Assembly (NCBI RefSeq): GCF_900446255.1
Contig: NZ_UIGI01000001.1
Location: forward strand, 522,763-586,762
DNA length: 64,000 nt
Source of the DNA: Buttiauxella agrestis
GTDB taxonomy: Bacteria; Pseudomonadota; Gammaproteobacteria; Enterobacterales; Enterobacteriaceae
Direction: 5' to 3'
Part shown: positions 10,759 to 19,612 of the stretch, piece by piece
Position numbering within the stretch: the first letter of the stretch is position 1
Layout of the letters: each line of letters opens with the position of its first letter
Notes under the pieces: generated by a model
What the model was told of the DNA's origin: nothing
Database searches by the model: none
What the model saw: only the letters and a program-made list of their open reading frames with translations
Translations under genes and position numbers: made by a program

Positions 10759-11769
10759 TTAACTCGTCAAACTTTCATGCACATCCATCGCCAAATCAAA
10801 TGAATGTAGTCGGGCTTCGGTATCAAAAATTTGCCCGTTCACCATGATTTCATCGGCCTGGGTTTCCCGCAGCAGTGAAATCAGCCCGTGGCGCACCTTC
10901 GCTGTATCGCCGACCAGCGACATGCTCAACGCTTGCTGAACGCCATACTTCTCTGCGGGACTCCAGAAGTTATCCATATTTTCAATCGGTGGCGGTAGTT
11001 GGCCAGTCTCACCGCGACGGAGTTTAACGAAAGCCTGCTGCATAGAGGTAAACAGGAATTCGGCATCACGGTTGCTGTCGGCGGCGACGATATTTATACA
11101 CACCATCGCGTACGGTTTTTCCAGACGTGCAGACGGTTTGAATTGAGCGCGGTAAAGTTGCAGCGCCTGGAACAACATATCTGGAGCAAAGTGTGAAGCA
11201 AAGGCAAACGGCAACCCAAGTTGCGCGGCCAGCTGCGCGCTATACAAGCTGGAACCTAACAGCCAGACGGGGATTTTCGCGTTGTAACCAGGAACCGGGC
11301 GCACTACCGGGTTAGGATCGGTTGCGTCAAACCACGAAACCAGCTCACTGACATCGCGCGGGAAATTGTCGATATCGCCGCTCATATGACGGCGCAACGC
11401 CATCATTGTGCGCTGGTCACTTCCCGGTGCGCGGCCCAGGCCCAAATCGATACGGCCCGGATAGAGCGTTTCCAGCGTGCCAAACTGCTCGGCAATCACT
11501 AACGGCGAATGGTTTGGCAACATCACGCCGCCTGAGCCCAGGCGCAAAGTCTCGGTATTCGCCGCAAGATAGCCAATCAGCACGGATGTCGCCGCACTGG
11601 CGATACCGGTCATATTGTGGTGTTCAGCCAGCCAATAGCGATGGTAGCCGCGCTTTTCGGCAAGGCGAGCTAAATCCAGAGAACGATGGAACGCATCACG
11701 AGGCTGGGAGCCTTGTGGAATCGGGGCTAAATCCAGTAGAGAGAAAGGAACTTGGGTGATGTCAGACAT
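10759..11769 (-). CDS. yhbW: Luciferase-like flavin monooxygenase YhbW
   Basis: Member of the bacterial luciferase-like family (FMN-dependent, TIM-barrel). The natural substrate is not known. The 336 codons are close to the 335 of E. coli. Recognisable stretches include [20 protein letters not shown] and [20 protein letters not shown]. It runs toward mtr and away from ubiV, with a 103-bp gap on its 5' side. Function beyond oxidoreductase would be a guess. Confidence 0.93.
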   Translation of the reverse strand: MSDITQVPFSLLDLAPIPQGSQPRDAFHRSLDLARLAEKRGYHRYWLAEHHNMTGIASAATSVLIGYLAANTETLRLGSGGVMLPNHSPLVIAEQFGTLETLYPGRIDLGLGRAPGSDQRTMMALRRHMSGDIDNFPRDVSELVSWFDATDPNPVVRPVPGYNAKIPVWLLGSSLYSAQLAAQLGLPFAFASHFAPDMLFQALQLYRAQFKPSARLEKPYAMVCINIVAADSNRDAEFLFTSMQQAFVKLRRGETGQLPPPIENMDNFWSPAEKYGVQQALSMSLVGDTAKVRHGLISLLRETQADEIMVNGQIFDTEARLHSFDLAMDVHESLTS

Positions 11770-11872
11770 AACGGCTCACTTTGTTAGACGAAGTGGGTAA
11801 CTTCGTTTGCTGATAATTAGCCTTAGTATTGCGCAGAACCATCAACAATTAAGTAACAAAGTGAGCCTTTTC

Positions 11873-12757
11873 TCAGCTCTGAGTCACCAGTTCTAATCCA
11901 GCGACGCGTCGCCAGTAACCATTGCAATCACTTTGCTGCGCTAGCGTCAAAGGAGCATTACCATTCTCATTTTTGCGGAAGGCTTCCAGAACGCGCAATG
12001 TTTCCATCCCCATCGGCGATAAACGTACCATATCGACCAGGCCTTTCATCGATGCCAGTTCGTTACCGAGGTTGTAAACATAACCGCTCATGGTCTGAAT
12101 GCCGTTAAGTACGAACACTTGCTGATTTTCCTGCGACAGCATATTGCGCCCGACAGGATATTTAATGCAGCAGGTTTCGCATTCATCTTTTGGCTTATCT
12201 TCAGAACGAGCGGTAAAGCAGCGCGCAGAATAGGCCAGCGGTAAATGACCGTAGCTCAGGACTTCCACTTCAAACTTGTTGCGAATACCTAGCTCATCAC
12301 ACTGAGTCAGCATGTTTGCCAGCCAGTCGCGTGACAACTCCACAGGCATGCACCAACGAATCATGCCTTGTTTGAGTAACAGACGCAGAGTCACCGCGTT
12401 ATAACAGTTAAGCGCATGACCCGCGACAAACGGCAGCTTGCGCTCTGCCGCCATGTTCACCGCACCCAAATCGTTAGCTTCAATCAGGAAATCGCCATTC
12501 TCAACGTAACGTTTTAGCTCGTTGAGTTCAGACGGAGCCTGAACCAGGGCGAGGGTCGAAAGCACCACTTGTTTGCCCTGGCCTGCGAGGTTTTTCGCCA
12601 TATCTAACCAGTCGCCAGTTTTGGTCGCACGACGCTTACTACACACTGACTCGCCAAGATAAATAGTCTCAGCGCTGCTGTTTGCGGCAGCCTGATAAAA
12701 TTTTTCCAGTGTCTCTTTTGGCCAGTAGTAAAGCACCGGCCCTAATGAATATTTCAT
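11873..12757 (-). CDS. ubiV: O2-independent ubiquinone hydroxylation protein UbiV (U32 family)
   Basis: With UbiU it forms a 4Fe-4S heterodimer that, with UbiT, hydroxylates ubiquinone precursors without oxygen. The ATG at 12757 (MKYSLGPVLYYWPKETLEKF) gives 294 codons, near the E. coli 292; a longer in-frame start would overlap ubiU. Cluster cysteines are visible in GESVCSKRR (about 39), ARCFTA and ECETCCIKYP. It starts 8 bp after the ubiU stop, so the two are one operon. Confidence 0.95.
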   Translation of the reverse strand: MKYSLGPVLYYWPKETLEKFYQAAANSSAETIYLGESVCSKRRATKTGDWLDMAKNLAGQGKQVVLSTLALVQAPSELNELKRYVENGDFLIEANDLGAVNMAAERKLPFVAGHALNCYNAVTLRLLLKQGMIRWCMPVELSRDWLANMLTQCDELGIRNKFEVEVLSYGHLPLAYSARCFTARSEDKPKDECETCCIKYPVGRNMLSQENQQVFVLNGIQTMSGYVYNLGNELASMKGLVDMVRLSPMGMETLRVLEAFRKNENGNAPLTLAQQSDCNGYWRRVAGLELVTQS

Positions 12758-12765
12758 GGGTTTTC

Positions 12766-13761
12766 CTACTGCCATTTACGGTGATAGGCACCGAGTGTGG
12801 TTTGCGTGCCTTCGGCCATCTCGCCCAGCGCTTCCATCCACGCGGGTTGAGCGTGATAGTTTTCCGGATCGGCCATGCAGCGGTCGATAGCCTGACGCCA
12901 GACTTTGGCGACCTGGGTGACATACGCCGGGCTGCGCTGGCGACCTTCAATTTTCACCGAAGCAATATTTGCCGCGAGTAATTCAGGCAGCAGTTCAAGC
13001 GTGTTCAGACTGGTTGGCTCTTCAAGCGCGTGATATTTCTGGTCATCAACCAGATAGCGACCTTTACACAGCGTCGGATAACCTGCATTTTCACCATCCT
13101 GATAACGGTCAATCAGCACGTCGTTGAGACGCGACTCAAGCCCTTGCGGCGTTTGCTGCCAGCGGACAAACCGTGCCGGAGAACACGCGCCCACCGTATT
13201 TGGCGATTCGCCAGTCAGATAAGAAGAAAGGTAGCAACGGCCTTCAGCCATAATGCACAGGCTGCCAAAAGCAAAGACTTCCAGCGGCACCGGAGTTACC
13301 CTGGCTAACTGTTTTACCTGATGAATAGATAACACGCGCGGCAGAACCACTCGCGCGACATCGAAATGGCGATGATAAAAACGAATCGCTTCTTCATTGG
13401 TGGCGGAGGCCTGTACCGAAACATGGCGCTCAACGTGCGGATATCGTTCTGCTGCGTACTCAAGCATCGCCAGATCGGCGAGAATTAAAGCATCGGCTCC
13501 GAGTTGCGCTGCCATATCCACTGCTCGTTGCCAGCGCACATAGCCGTCAGGGTGCGCAAACGTATTGATAGCGATATGCAGTTTACGGCGATGTTGATGC
13601 ACGTAACTCACCGCTTCTTGCAGTTTCTTCTCCGTGAAATTCAGTCCAGCAAAATGGCGGGCGTTGGTGTCATCTTTAAGACCAATGTAAACCGCATCGG
13701 CACCATTATCGATGGCCGCTTTCAACGCCGGTAAGTTTCCGGCTGGGCAAAGCAACTCCAT
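12766..13761 (-). CDS. ubiU: O2-independent ubiquinone hydroxylation protein UbiU (U32 family)
   Basis: Partner of UbiV in anaerobic ubiquinone synthesis, annotated in the past as a U32 peptidase. The 331 codons equal E. coli. The four expected 4Fe-4S ligands are present: C169, C176, C193 and a fourth in TLCKGR (about 232). First gene of the ubiUV operon, divergent from ubiT across a gap of about 250 bp with FNR-like motifs. The stop is followed 8 bp later by ubiV. Confidence 0.96.
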   Translation of the reverse strand: MELLCPAGNLPALKAAIDNGADAVYIGLKDDTNARHFAGLNFTEKKLQEAVSYVHQHRRKLHIAINTFAHPDGYVRWQRAVDMAAQLGADALILADLAMLEYAAERYPHVERHVSVQASATNEEAIRFYHRHFDVARVVLPRVLSIHQVKQLARVTPVPLEVFAFGSLCIMAEGRCYLSSYLTGESPNTVGACSPARFVRWQQTPQGLESRLNDVLIDRYQDGENAGYPTLCKGRYLVDDQKYHALEEPTSLNTLELLPELLAANIASVKIEGRQRSPAYVTQVAKVWRQAIDRCMADPENYHAQPAWMEALGEMAEGTQTTLGAYHRKWQ

Positions 13762-13871
13762 AATTTATCCTGAATCATCGGGTAACCTTTGAGGTAACCC
13801 ATGCAGCCCAGGGCAAGGGCCACAAAATTGTTAACGAACTGGGATTTTAGTTAACCCGTCCGCGACAAATT

Positions 13872-13909
13872 TTGATTTAAGGCAGTTAATGGCGTATTGA
13901 TGACATCAA
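13872..13909. promoter_or_regulatory. FNR-like motifs between ubiUV and ubiT
   Basis: TTGATTTAAGGCAG (13872-13885) keeps the first FNR half-site exactly. TTGAT-GAC-ATCAA (13897-13909) has both half-sites but a 3-base spacer instead of 4. E. coli ubiUVT responds to FNR. One or both motifs could serve the two divergent promoters; the short spacer makes the second doubtful. Confidence 0.45.
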
Positions 13910-14009
13910 TATAGAGGTATCGATAACCCGCGTAATTGTTGATTTGCACCGCTACGGAGAATGGCTGGTGTGGCAAAATAGCGTTCAAATTTCTCAAGGA
14001 GTAAAGCTC

Positions 14010-14534
14010 GTGTTGGATAAATTGCGTTCACGCCTGGTCCATTTAGGTCCGTCATTGTTAAGAACACCGGTTAAACTGACGCCCTTTACTCTGAAGCGCC
14101 AGGTACTTGAACAGGTTCTGGGCTGGCAGTTTCGTCAGGCAATGGAAGAGGGTGAGCTCGAATTTCTTGAGAATCGTTGGTTAAGCATTGAAGTCCGCGA
14201 TCTCGGCCTGAAGTGGTTTACTTCGGTACAAGATAATAAACTGGTGGTTCGTGAAGACGCTCCTGCTGATGTCAGCTTTAGCGCAACGGCGAATGATTTA
14301 TTGATGATCGCTGCACGCAAACAAGATCCCGATACCCTGTTTTTCCAGCGTCGCCTGGTTATTGAAGGGGACACCGAATTGGGTCTGTACGTCAAAAATT
14401 TAATGGATGCCATTGAGCTGGATGCGATGCCGAAACCTTTACGCATACTGCTGCTGCAACTGGCTGATTTTGTCGAAGCAGGTATGAAACACAAACCTGT
14501 TCCAGAAAGTAACTCGGTAGGTGAGCCATGCTAA
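14010..14534 (+). CDS. ubiT: Anaerobic ubiquinone accessory factor UbiT (SCP2 domain)
   Basis: SCP2-domain lipid-binding protein that works with UbiU/UbiV in oxygen-independent ubiquinone synthesis. The start is set at the GTG at 14010: it follows AAGGAG at the right distance, gives 174 codons as in E. coli, and the next residues LDKLRSR align with the E. coli N-terminus (ATG there). The SCP2 domain covers about 35-140. The 3' end overlaps yhbS by 7 bases. Confidence 0.94.
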   Translation: MLDKLRSRLVHLGPSLLRTPVKLTPFTLKRQVLEQVLGWQFRQAMEEGELEFLENRWLSIEVRDLGLKWFTSVQDNKLVVREDAPADVSFSATANDLLMIAARKQDPDTLFFQRRLVIEGDTELGLYVKNLMDAIELDAMPKPLRILLLQLADFVEAGMKHKPVPESNSVGEPC

Positions 14535-15034
14535 TTCGTGTAGAAATACCTATTGATGCTCCAGGCATCGACGCTTTACTTCGCCGTTCCTTTAAGGGCA
14601 ATGGTGAGGCAGATTTAGTGAAGGATTTACGAGAAGACGGCCTGTTAACACTTGGCGTTGTGGCAACCGATGACGAAGGTCAGGTTGTCGGTTACGCCGC
14701 CTTTAGCCCAGTTGCGGTCGAAGGTGAAGAGCTTCAGTGGGTTGGCCTGGCACCGCTGGCAGTTGATGAAGCTTATCGTGGTCAGGGGCTGGCAAAACAG
14801 CTGGTCTATGAAGGGCTGGATTCACTCAATGAGTTTGGCTACGCGGCGGTTGTCACGTTAGGCGAACCGGCATTGTACGGGCGTTTTGGTTTTGTTCCTG
14901 CTGCACAATTCGATTTGCGTTGTGTGTGGCCTGATACCGAAGCCTATTTCCTGATTCATCCGCTGGCCGATGACGCGCTAAATGGCGTAAGTGGATTAGT
15001 GGAATATCACGAGCATTTTAACCGAGAGTTTTGA
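14528..15034 (+). CDS. yhbS: GNAT-family N-acetyltransferase YhbS
   Basis: Cytoplasmic GNAT-fold acetyltransferase of unknown substrate; 168 codons against 167 in E. coli. The acetyl-CoA-binding loop is visible as [19 protein letters not shown] (about 80-98). The ATG lies inside the ubiT end (7-bp overlap), so it is probably coupled to ubiT. Its own 3' end overlaps the convergent yhbQ by 17 bp. Confidence 0.94.
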   Translation: MLIRVEIPIDAPGIDALLRRSFKGNGEADLVKDLREDGLLTLGVVATDDEGQVVGYAAFSPVAVEGEELQWVGLAPLAVDEAYRGQGLAKQLVYEGLDSLNEFGYAAVVTLGEPALYGRFGFVPAAQFDLRCVWPDTEAYFLIHPLADDALNGVSGLVEYHEHFNREF

Positions 15035-15326
15035 TCTCTGATGACGTTTGAAGGCTTGCCAGCAGGTCTTCAAACGACAATGCTCCTTTTACCAGCATCT
15101 CTTTCTGCGCTTTAGTTAGCTGCTTGATGCGATATTCCAGGCGCAAGGCGCTTGAACGATCGCCAACCAGATGGCTGAATGCCAGCGTCAATTCACCTCT
15201 CCCGCGCAATGCTTTAGCGCCTTTTCCAGCCTGATGCTGCGAGAAGCGGCGTTCCACATCGGTGGTTATACCGGTATATAAACGGTTATCAAGAGTGCGA
15301 ACTAAATAGAGATACCAGGGAGACAT
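15018..15326 (-). CDS. yhbQ: GIY-YIG nuclease-superfamily protein YhbQ
   Basis: Short single-domain GIY-YIG protein of 102 codons (100 in E. coli). The motif appears as YLYLVRT-x8[16 protein letters not shown], followed by the usual catalytic-region glutamate in RLEYRIKQL. Related E. coli work reports weak DNA-cutting activity; its role is not settled. It is convergent with yhbS, with overlapping ends. Confidence 0.93.
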   Translation of the reverse strand: MSPWYLYLVRTLDNRLYTGITTDVERRFSQHQAGKGAKALRGRGELTLAFSHLVGDRSSALRLEYRIKQLTKAQKEMLVKGALSFEDLLASLQTSSEIKTLG

Positions 15327-15379
15327 AGGTCAGGCGCATAATTAACGTTTTACGCAGAATATCACTCTTCAGGTTGCCC

Positions 15380-15823
15380 ATGGAAACTCTCAATGCCATC
15401 AGTCGCTGGCTGAACAAACAGCATGTACTGACTTACTGCGCTGGCGGTCATAGTGATTTATGGTGCGCCAATGCGTTCTATTTATACGATGCGCAGCGCG
15501 TGGCTTTTTATCTGTTAAGCGAATCCCACACCCGCCATGGCGAGTTGATTGGTAAACAGGCCAGGGTGGCCGGAACCGTTAACGGGCAGCCGAAAACCGT
15601 CGCACTGATTCGTGGCGTGCAGTTCCGCGGGGAAATTACGCTGATTGAAGAAACTGAAGCGGCAAATATTCGTAACCTTTACTGCAAACGCTTCCCGGTG
15701 GCGAGAGTGATGTCTGCTCCGGTCTGGGAAATTCGGCTCGATGAGCTGAAAATGACAGATAACACGCTCGGTTTTGGGAAAAAACTGCACTGGCTGCGAG
15801 ATGACACTAAGCTTGGTGAATAA
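15380..15823 (+). CDS. yhbP: YhbP family protein (FMN-binding split-barrel like)
   Basis: Uncharacterised protein of 147 codons, the E. coli length, from the ATG at 15380; an in-frame TTG two codons earlier is not needed. The sequence is of the pyridoxamine-phosphate oxidase-like split-barrel type ([32 protein letters not shown]). No activity can be assigned. It is followed 15 bp later by yraR; the E. coli gene yhbO, normally between them, is absent. Confidence 0.93.
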   Translation: METLNAISRWLNKQHVLTYCAGGHSDLWCANAFYLYDAQRVAFYLLSESHTRHGELIGKQARVAGTVNGQPKTVALIRGVQFRGEITLIEETEAANIRNLYCKRFPVARVMSAPVWEIRLDELKMTDNTLGFGKKLHWLRDDTKLGE

Positions 15824-15838
15824 GCAACAGGAGAACTT

Positions 15839-16480
15839 ATGAGCCGGGTTTTGTTAACAGGGGCCACGGGTCTCATTGGCGGGCATCTATTACGCATGTT
15901 GATCGAGGCACCGCAAGTCAGCCACATCACTGCGGCGACACGGCGGCCTTTGCCTGCAATGAGTAAAGTCACCAATCCCCACGATCCTCAATTGAGTGAT
16001 GCACTCACACAATTAACCGAGCCGCTTGATACCGTGTTTTGTTGCCTCGGCACCACGATGAAAGAAGCGGGCAGCAAAGAAGCTTTTGTGCTGGCAGATT
16101 ACACGCTGGTGGTGGATACCGCCATAACCGGCCAACGCCTTGGCGCGAAGCATATGCTGGTGGTGAGTGCGATTGGCGCTAACAGTCAATCACCGTTTTT
16201 CTACAATCGTGTGAAAGGCGAAATGGAAGAGGCGCTGATCGCGCAAGACTGGCCGCGTTTAACCATTGCTCGCCCGTCCATGTTGATTGGGCACCGTGAA
16301 TCGCAACGTTTTAATGAATCGCTGTTTGCGCCGCTGTTTAAAATCATGCCTGGGAAATGGAAGTCAATTGAAGCCAGAGATGTGGCAAAGGCGATGTTGC
16401 GAGAAGCGCTGAATCCGTCTCGCGAAGGTGTGAACATTCTGGACTCGCGGCAGTTGCGGGAAATAGCAAAAGCCCCTTAA
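15839..16480 (+). CDS. yraR: NAD(P)-binding Rossmann-fold protein YraR
   Basis: Short-chain, atypical SDR-like protein of 213 codons (211 in E. coli). The glycine-rich dinucleotide loop [11 protein letters not shown] lies near the N-terminus and [14 protein letters not shown] near residue 120. Substrate unknown. AGGAGAACTT gives a good ribosome site. Its last codons and stop fall inside the terminator shared with nrdG. In E. coli it is next to yraQ; here nrdG follows, which marks a rearrangement. Confidence 0.94.
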   Translation: MSRVLLTGATGLIGGHLLRMLIEAPQVSHITAATRRPLPAMSKVTNPHDPQLSDALTQLTEPLDTVFCCLGTTMKEAGSKEAFVLADYTLVVDTAITGQRLGAKHMLVVSAIGANSQSPFFYNRVKGEMEEALIAQDWPRLTIARPSMLIGHRESQRFNESLFAPLFKIMPGKWKSIEARDVAKAMLREALNPSREGVNILDSRQLREIAKAP

Positions 16481-16487
16481 GGGGCTT
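16468..16487. terminator. Bidirectional terminator shared by yraR and nrdG
   Basis: AAAGCCCCTT-AAGGGGCTTT is a perfect 20-bp palindrome. It includes the yraR stop codon (16478-16480) and touches the nrdG stop (16487-16489), so the two convergent genes share a compact terminator. Confidence 0.85.
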
Positions 16488-16954
16488 TATCGCAAATGAT
16501 GCACAACCTGGTTGCTACTACCACGCCAGATAAGCGCCGGATCTTTGAGGTCCTGAACAAATTTACCGTCGATCAGCACATTGATTAAATCAACAACTTC
16601 ACGTTGAGCTTCGGTCAATTCCTCAAGCTTATAACCCGTCCACAGCCAGATATCTTTGCCGGGACATTCCGTTTTTACTCGTTGCACCAGTTTCAGCACA
16701 TCCGCGATGTTTTGCGGGTGAAGCGGATCGCCGCCCGAAAGCGACAACCCCTGGCGGCGAATACGCGTGTCATTCAGATCGTTGATTATCCGATCTTCCA
16801 TTTCCTGCGTGAACGCCGTGCCTGAATTTAACCGCCAGGTGCTTTTGTTGTAACACCCGGGACATTCATGCACGCAGCCAGAAACAAACAGCGTGCAGCG
16901 TGTCCCTGGCCCGTTCACGATATCTACCGGGTAGTATTGATGACAACGCATCAA
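16487..16954 (-). CDS. nrdG: Anaerobic ribonucleotide reductase activase
   Basis: Radical-SAM enzyme that installs the glycyl radical on NrdD. The 155 codons are one more than E. coli. The 4Fe-4S motif is C27-x3-C31-x2-C34 (SGCVHECPGCYN). It overlaps the nrdD end by four bases (ATGA), so the two are coupled in one operon. Active only without oxygen. Confidence 0.97.
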   Translation of the reverse strand: MMRCHQYYPVDIVNGPGTRCTLFVSGCVHECPGCYNKSTWRLNSGTAFTQEMEDRIINDLNDTRIRRQGLSLSGGDPLHPQNIADVLKLVQRVKTECPGKDIWLWTGYKLEELTEAQREVVDLINVLIDGKFVQDLKDPALIWRGSSNQVVHHLR

Positions 16955-19086
16955 CCAATCTGCCCGTTGCCCAAATGCTTCACGCGGCGCTTAACTTCTT
17001 CCTGCTTACCGGCGTTAAATGGACGTGCATCCGGGCTGCCCAGATAACCGCAGACGCGGCGCGTTACGGATACGCGAGCCGCATCGTGGTTGCCACATTT
17101 AGGGCAGGTGAAGCCTTTGCTGGTGCACTCAAACTCACCGGTAAAACCGCACTCGTAGCATTCGTCAATTGGCGTGTTGGTGCCGTAATACGGAACGTGT
17201 TTGTAGCTATAATCCCAGACGTCTTCCAGCGCTTGCAGATTGTGCTGAATATTTGGATATTCGCCGTAACAGATGAAACCGCCGTTGGCCACTGGTGGGT
17301 ATGGCGCTTCAAAGTCGATTTTGTCGTATGGGTTAACTTTCTTCTCAACATCTAAGTGGAAGCTGTTGGTGTAGTAACCTTTATCTGTCACGCCCGGAAC
17401 CACGCCAAATTCTGCAGTATCAAGACGGCAGAAACGGTCGCACAGGTTTTCACTTGGCGTGCTGTAAAGGCTGAAGCCGTAGCCGGTTTCATCTTTCCAG
17501 GTGTCGGTCGCCAGGCGCAGGCGCTCAACAATAGCGACGGCTTTCGCGCGTAACTCTTCGCTGTCGTATACGTGTTGATTGCCAAACAGCGCATTCACCG
17601 TTTCGTGGATACCGATGTAACCCAGGGAAATCGACGCGCGGCCATTTTTGAAAATCTCAGAAACGTCGTCGTCTGCTTTCAGACGCACGCCACAAGCCCC
17701 TTCCATATACAGGATAGGTGCCACGCGAGCTTTAACGCCTTCCAGACGTGCAATGCGCGTCATCAGTGCCTTGTATGCCAGTTCCAGGCGCTCATCGAGC
17801 AGTTTCCAGAAGGCAGATTCATCACCCTTTGCTTCCAGCGCAATACGCGGCAGGTTCAGGCTGATAACGCCGATATTGTTACGGCCATCGTGGATCTGCT
17901 CGCCATTTTCTTCATACACGCCGAGGAAACTACGGCAACCCATTGGCGTTTTGAACGAACCGGTCACTTTCACAACCTGGTCGTAGTTCAGAATGTCCGG
18001 GTACATGCGCTTGCTGGCGCACTCCAGCGCGAGCTGTTTAATGTCGTAGTTTACGTCGCCCGCTTTGTGGTTCAGGCCGTCTTTAATCGCAAAGACCAGT
18101 TTCGGGAACACCGCTGTTTTACGGTTTTTGCCCAGACCCGCAATGCGATTACGCAGAATAGAAGTCTGAATCAGGCGAGATTCCCAGCTGGTCCCCAGAC
18201 CAAAACCGAAGGTCACGAACGGTGTCTGACCGTTAGCAGTGTGCAGCGTGTTGACTTCATATTCCAGCGACTGGAAAGCGTCGTAACACTCTTTTTCGGT
18301 ACGAGAAAGCGCATAGCCTTCGGCATCTGGGATTTGCCACTTTTCAGCAGTCTGGCGATGTTTTTCAAAGCTTTCAGTGACGAACGGTGCCAGCACTTCA
18401 TCAATACGGTTAATCGTGGTGCCGCCGTAAATATGGCTGGCAACCTGGGCGATGATTTGCGCCGTGACGGCGGTTGCCGTAGAGATGGATTTCGGTGGCT
18501 CAATCTCCGCGTTACCCATCTTAAAGCCGTGCGTCAGCATGCCTTTGAGGTCAATCAGCATGCAGTTAAACATCGGGAAGAACGGTGAGTAATCGAGGTC
18601 GTGGTAGTGAATATCGCCACGCTCGTGCGCTAGCACCACATCACGCGGCAACAAGTGCTGCGAGGCATAGTGTTTCGCCACAATACCGGCTAAAAGATCG
18701 CGCTGAGTCGGGATAACTTTGCTGTCTTTATTGGCGTTTTCATTGAGCAAAGCGGAGTTAGTTTGTTCCACCAGACCGCGGATTTCCTGATTCAGGCGAC
18801 CACGTTTTTCGCGTTCGATATCACGGTCATGGCGATATTCGATGTAAGCGCGTGCTAGCTGCTTGTAGTCACCCGCCATCAACTGGTTTTCAACGGCGGT
18901 CTGGATTTCGCCAATATCAACCTGGCTGCGGCCTTCCATCTGCACACGCACAATGTCTGCGACGGTGGCGCAATAGTCTGCGTCATCGACTCCCGCTGCT
19001 TTAGCTGCACGAAGAATAGCTTCTTTAATGCGCTCTGAAGTGAAAGGCACTTTGCACCCGTCTCTTTTCATCACATGCGGTGTCAT
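16951..19086 (-). CDS. nrdD: Anaerobic ribonucleoside-triphosphate reductase
   Basis: Class III reductase that makes dNTPs from NTPs using formate under anaerobiosis. It has 711 codons against 712 in E. coli. It carries an N-terminal ATP-cone (about 1-95), the catalytic glycyl-radical barrel, a zinc site (CYECGF and CPKCG, about 645-665) and the radical glycine G680 in RVCGYLG. It is first in the nrdDG operon; the 526-bp upstream region holds FNR-, NrdR- and DnaA-box-like motifs. In E. coli the upstream neighbour is treC; here a vgrG module intervenes. Confidence 0.98.
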   Translation of the reverse strand: MTPHVMKRDGCKVPFTSERIKEAILRAAKAAGVDDADYCATVADIVRVQMEGRSQVDIGEIQTAVENQLMAGDYKQLARAYIEYRHDRDIEREKRGRLNQEIRGLVEQTNSALLNENANKDSKVIPTQRDLLAGIVAKHYASQHLLPRDVVLAHERGDIHYHDLDYSPFFPMFNCMLIDLKGMLTHGFKMGNAEIEPPKSISTATAVTAQIIAQVASHIYGGTTINRIDEVLAPFVTESFEKHRQTAEKWQIPDAEGYALSRTEKECYDAFQSLEYEVNTLHTANGQTPFVTFGFGLGTSWESRLIQTSILRNRIAGLGKNRKTAVFPKLVFAIKDGLNHKAGDVNYDIKQLALECASKRMYPDILNYDQVVKVTGSFKTPMGCRSFLGVYEENGEQIHDGRNNIGVISLNLPRIALEAKGDESAFWKLLDERLELAYKALMTRIARLEGVKARVAPILYMEGACGVRLKADDDVSEIFKNGRASISLGYIGIHETVNALFGNQHVYDSEELRAKAVAIVERLRLATDTWKDETGYGFSLYSTPSENLCDRFCRLDTAEFGVVPGVTDKGYYTNSFHLDVEKKVNPYDKIDFEAPYPPVANGGFICYGEYPNIQHNLQALEDVWDYSYKHVPYYGTNTPIDECYECGFTGEFECTSKGFTCPKCGNHDAARVSVTRRVCGYLGSPDARPFNAGKQEEVKRRVKHLGNGQIG

Positions 19087-19107
19087 GATCTCTCCATTTA
19101 AAAAAGG

Positions 19108-19195
19108 TTATCCACAAAGGGATGTCATTGTCTGCAAGCTGGTATTTGCTCGCATTGCCATAGGCTTTCTGTTTTTGCCCCTGGCTTTATCCACA
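19108..19195 (+). promoter_or_regulatory. Two perfect DnaA boxes upstream of nrdD
   Basis: TTATCCACA occurs twice in the same orientation, at 19108-19116 and 19187-19195, within 110 bp of the nrdD start. Both equal the strongest E. coli DnaA box. Known precedent is DnaA control of nrdAB; involvement in nrdDG is inference. The boxes would lie in or near the nrdD 5' leader. Confidence 0.5.
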
Positions 19196-19244
19196 GATAA
19201 TCCCCAGAAGTGGCTGTGGCTCTTGTTGCTATAATAGTCGATTA

Positions 19245-19291
19245 ATACAAGATGTAGGGGCGGGGTGCATTTTAAGGTCTATATGTAGTGA
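19245..19291. promoter_or_regulatory. Candidate pair of NrdR boxes
   Basis: ATACAAGATGTAGGGG (19245-19260) and GGTCTATATGTAGTGA (19276-19291) each resemble the NrdR consensus and are exactly 31 bp apart, the three-turn spacing typical of this ATP-cone repressor. The matches are partial, so this is a reasoned candidate. Confidence 0.5.
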
Positions 19292-19301
19292 TTTGCATCA
19301 A
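19288..19301. promoter_or_regulatory. FNR site for nrdDG
   Basis: GTGAT-TTGC-ATCAA differs from the FNR consensus TTGAT-N4-ATCAA only at the first base. nrdDG is FNR-activated in E. coli. The site overlaps the edge of the second NrdR-like box. Confidence 0.7.
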
Positions 19302-19612
19302 ACAAGTTTGCGATTTTATTGATGCAGGACAAGGTAAATCGGGCGTAGCAGGAAGGATGGGCAACAAGGAGAAATCTTAAAATTTTTAAAGTATGCAGTT
19401 CGTGCATTTTGTTAACCAGAGCCCTTTTCCCTCATTACTTTGTATGATTTCTAATTTCTTTTAATGTGATGAAAATCACAGCCATCCTTCAGAGTCAGTC
19501 TTATTGTGATTTCCATATACATTATTGATTTTATTATATTTATCAGAATTATGGTTCAGTTTCAACTATAGGCTCTGGTCAATAATTCCACGGACAGGAA
19601 AGGACTTCCATC
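19302..19612. other. Gap between nrdD control region and vgrG
   Basis: AT-rich and without a credible gene. It holds the far upstream region of nrdD and the vgrG promoter and leader, ending in the strong ribosome site AGGAAAGGA before the vgrG ATG. The left edge of the inserted vgrG module must lie here; I found no flanking repeat or transposon end that would define it. Confidence 0.6.

Noticed and set aside
17572-18588. 338-codon ORF antisense to nrdD
   Set aside because: Shadow frame created by nrdD codon usage; translated sequence has no family features and no ribosome site.
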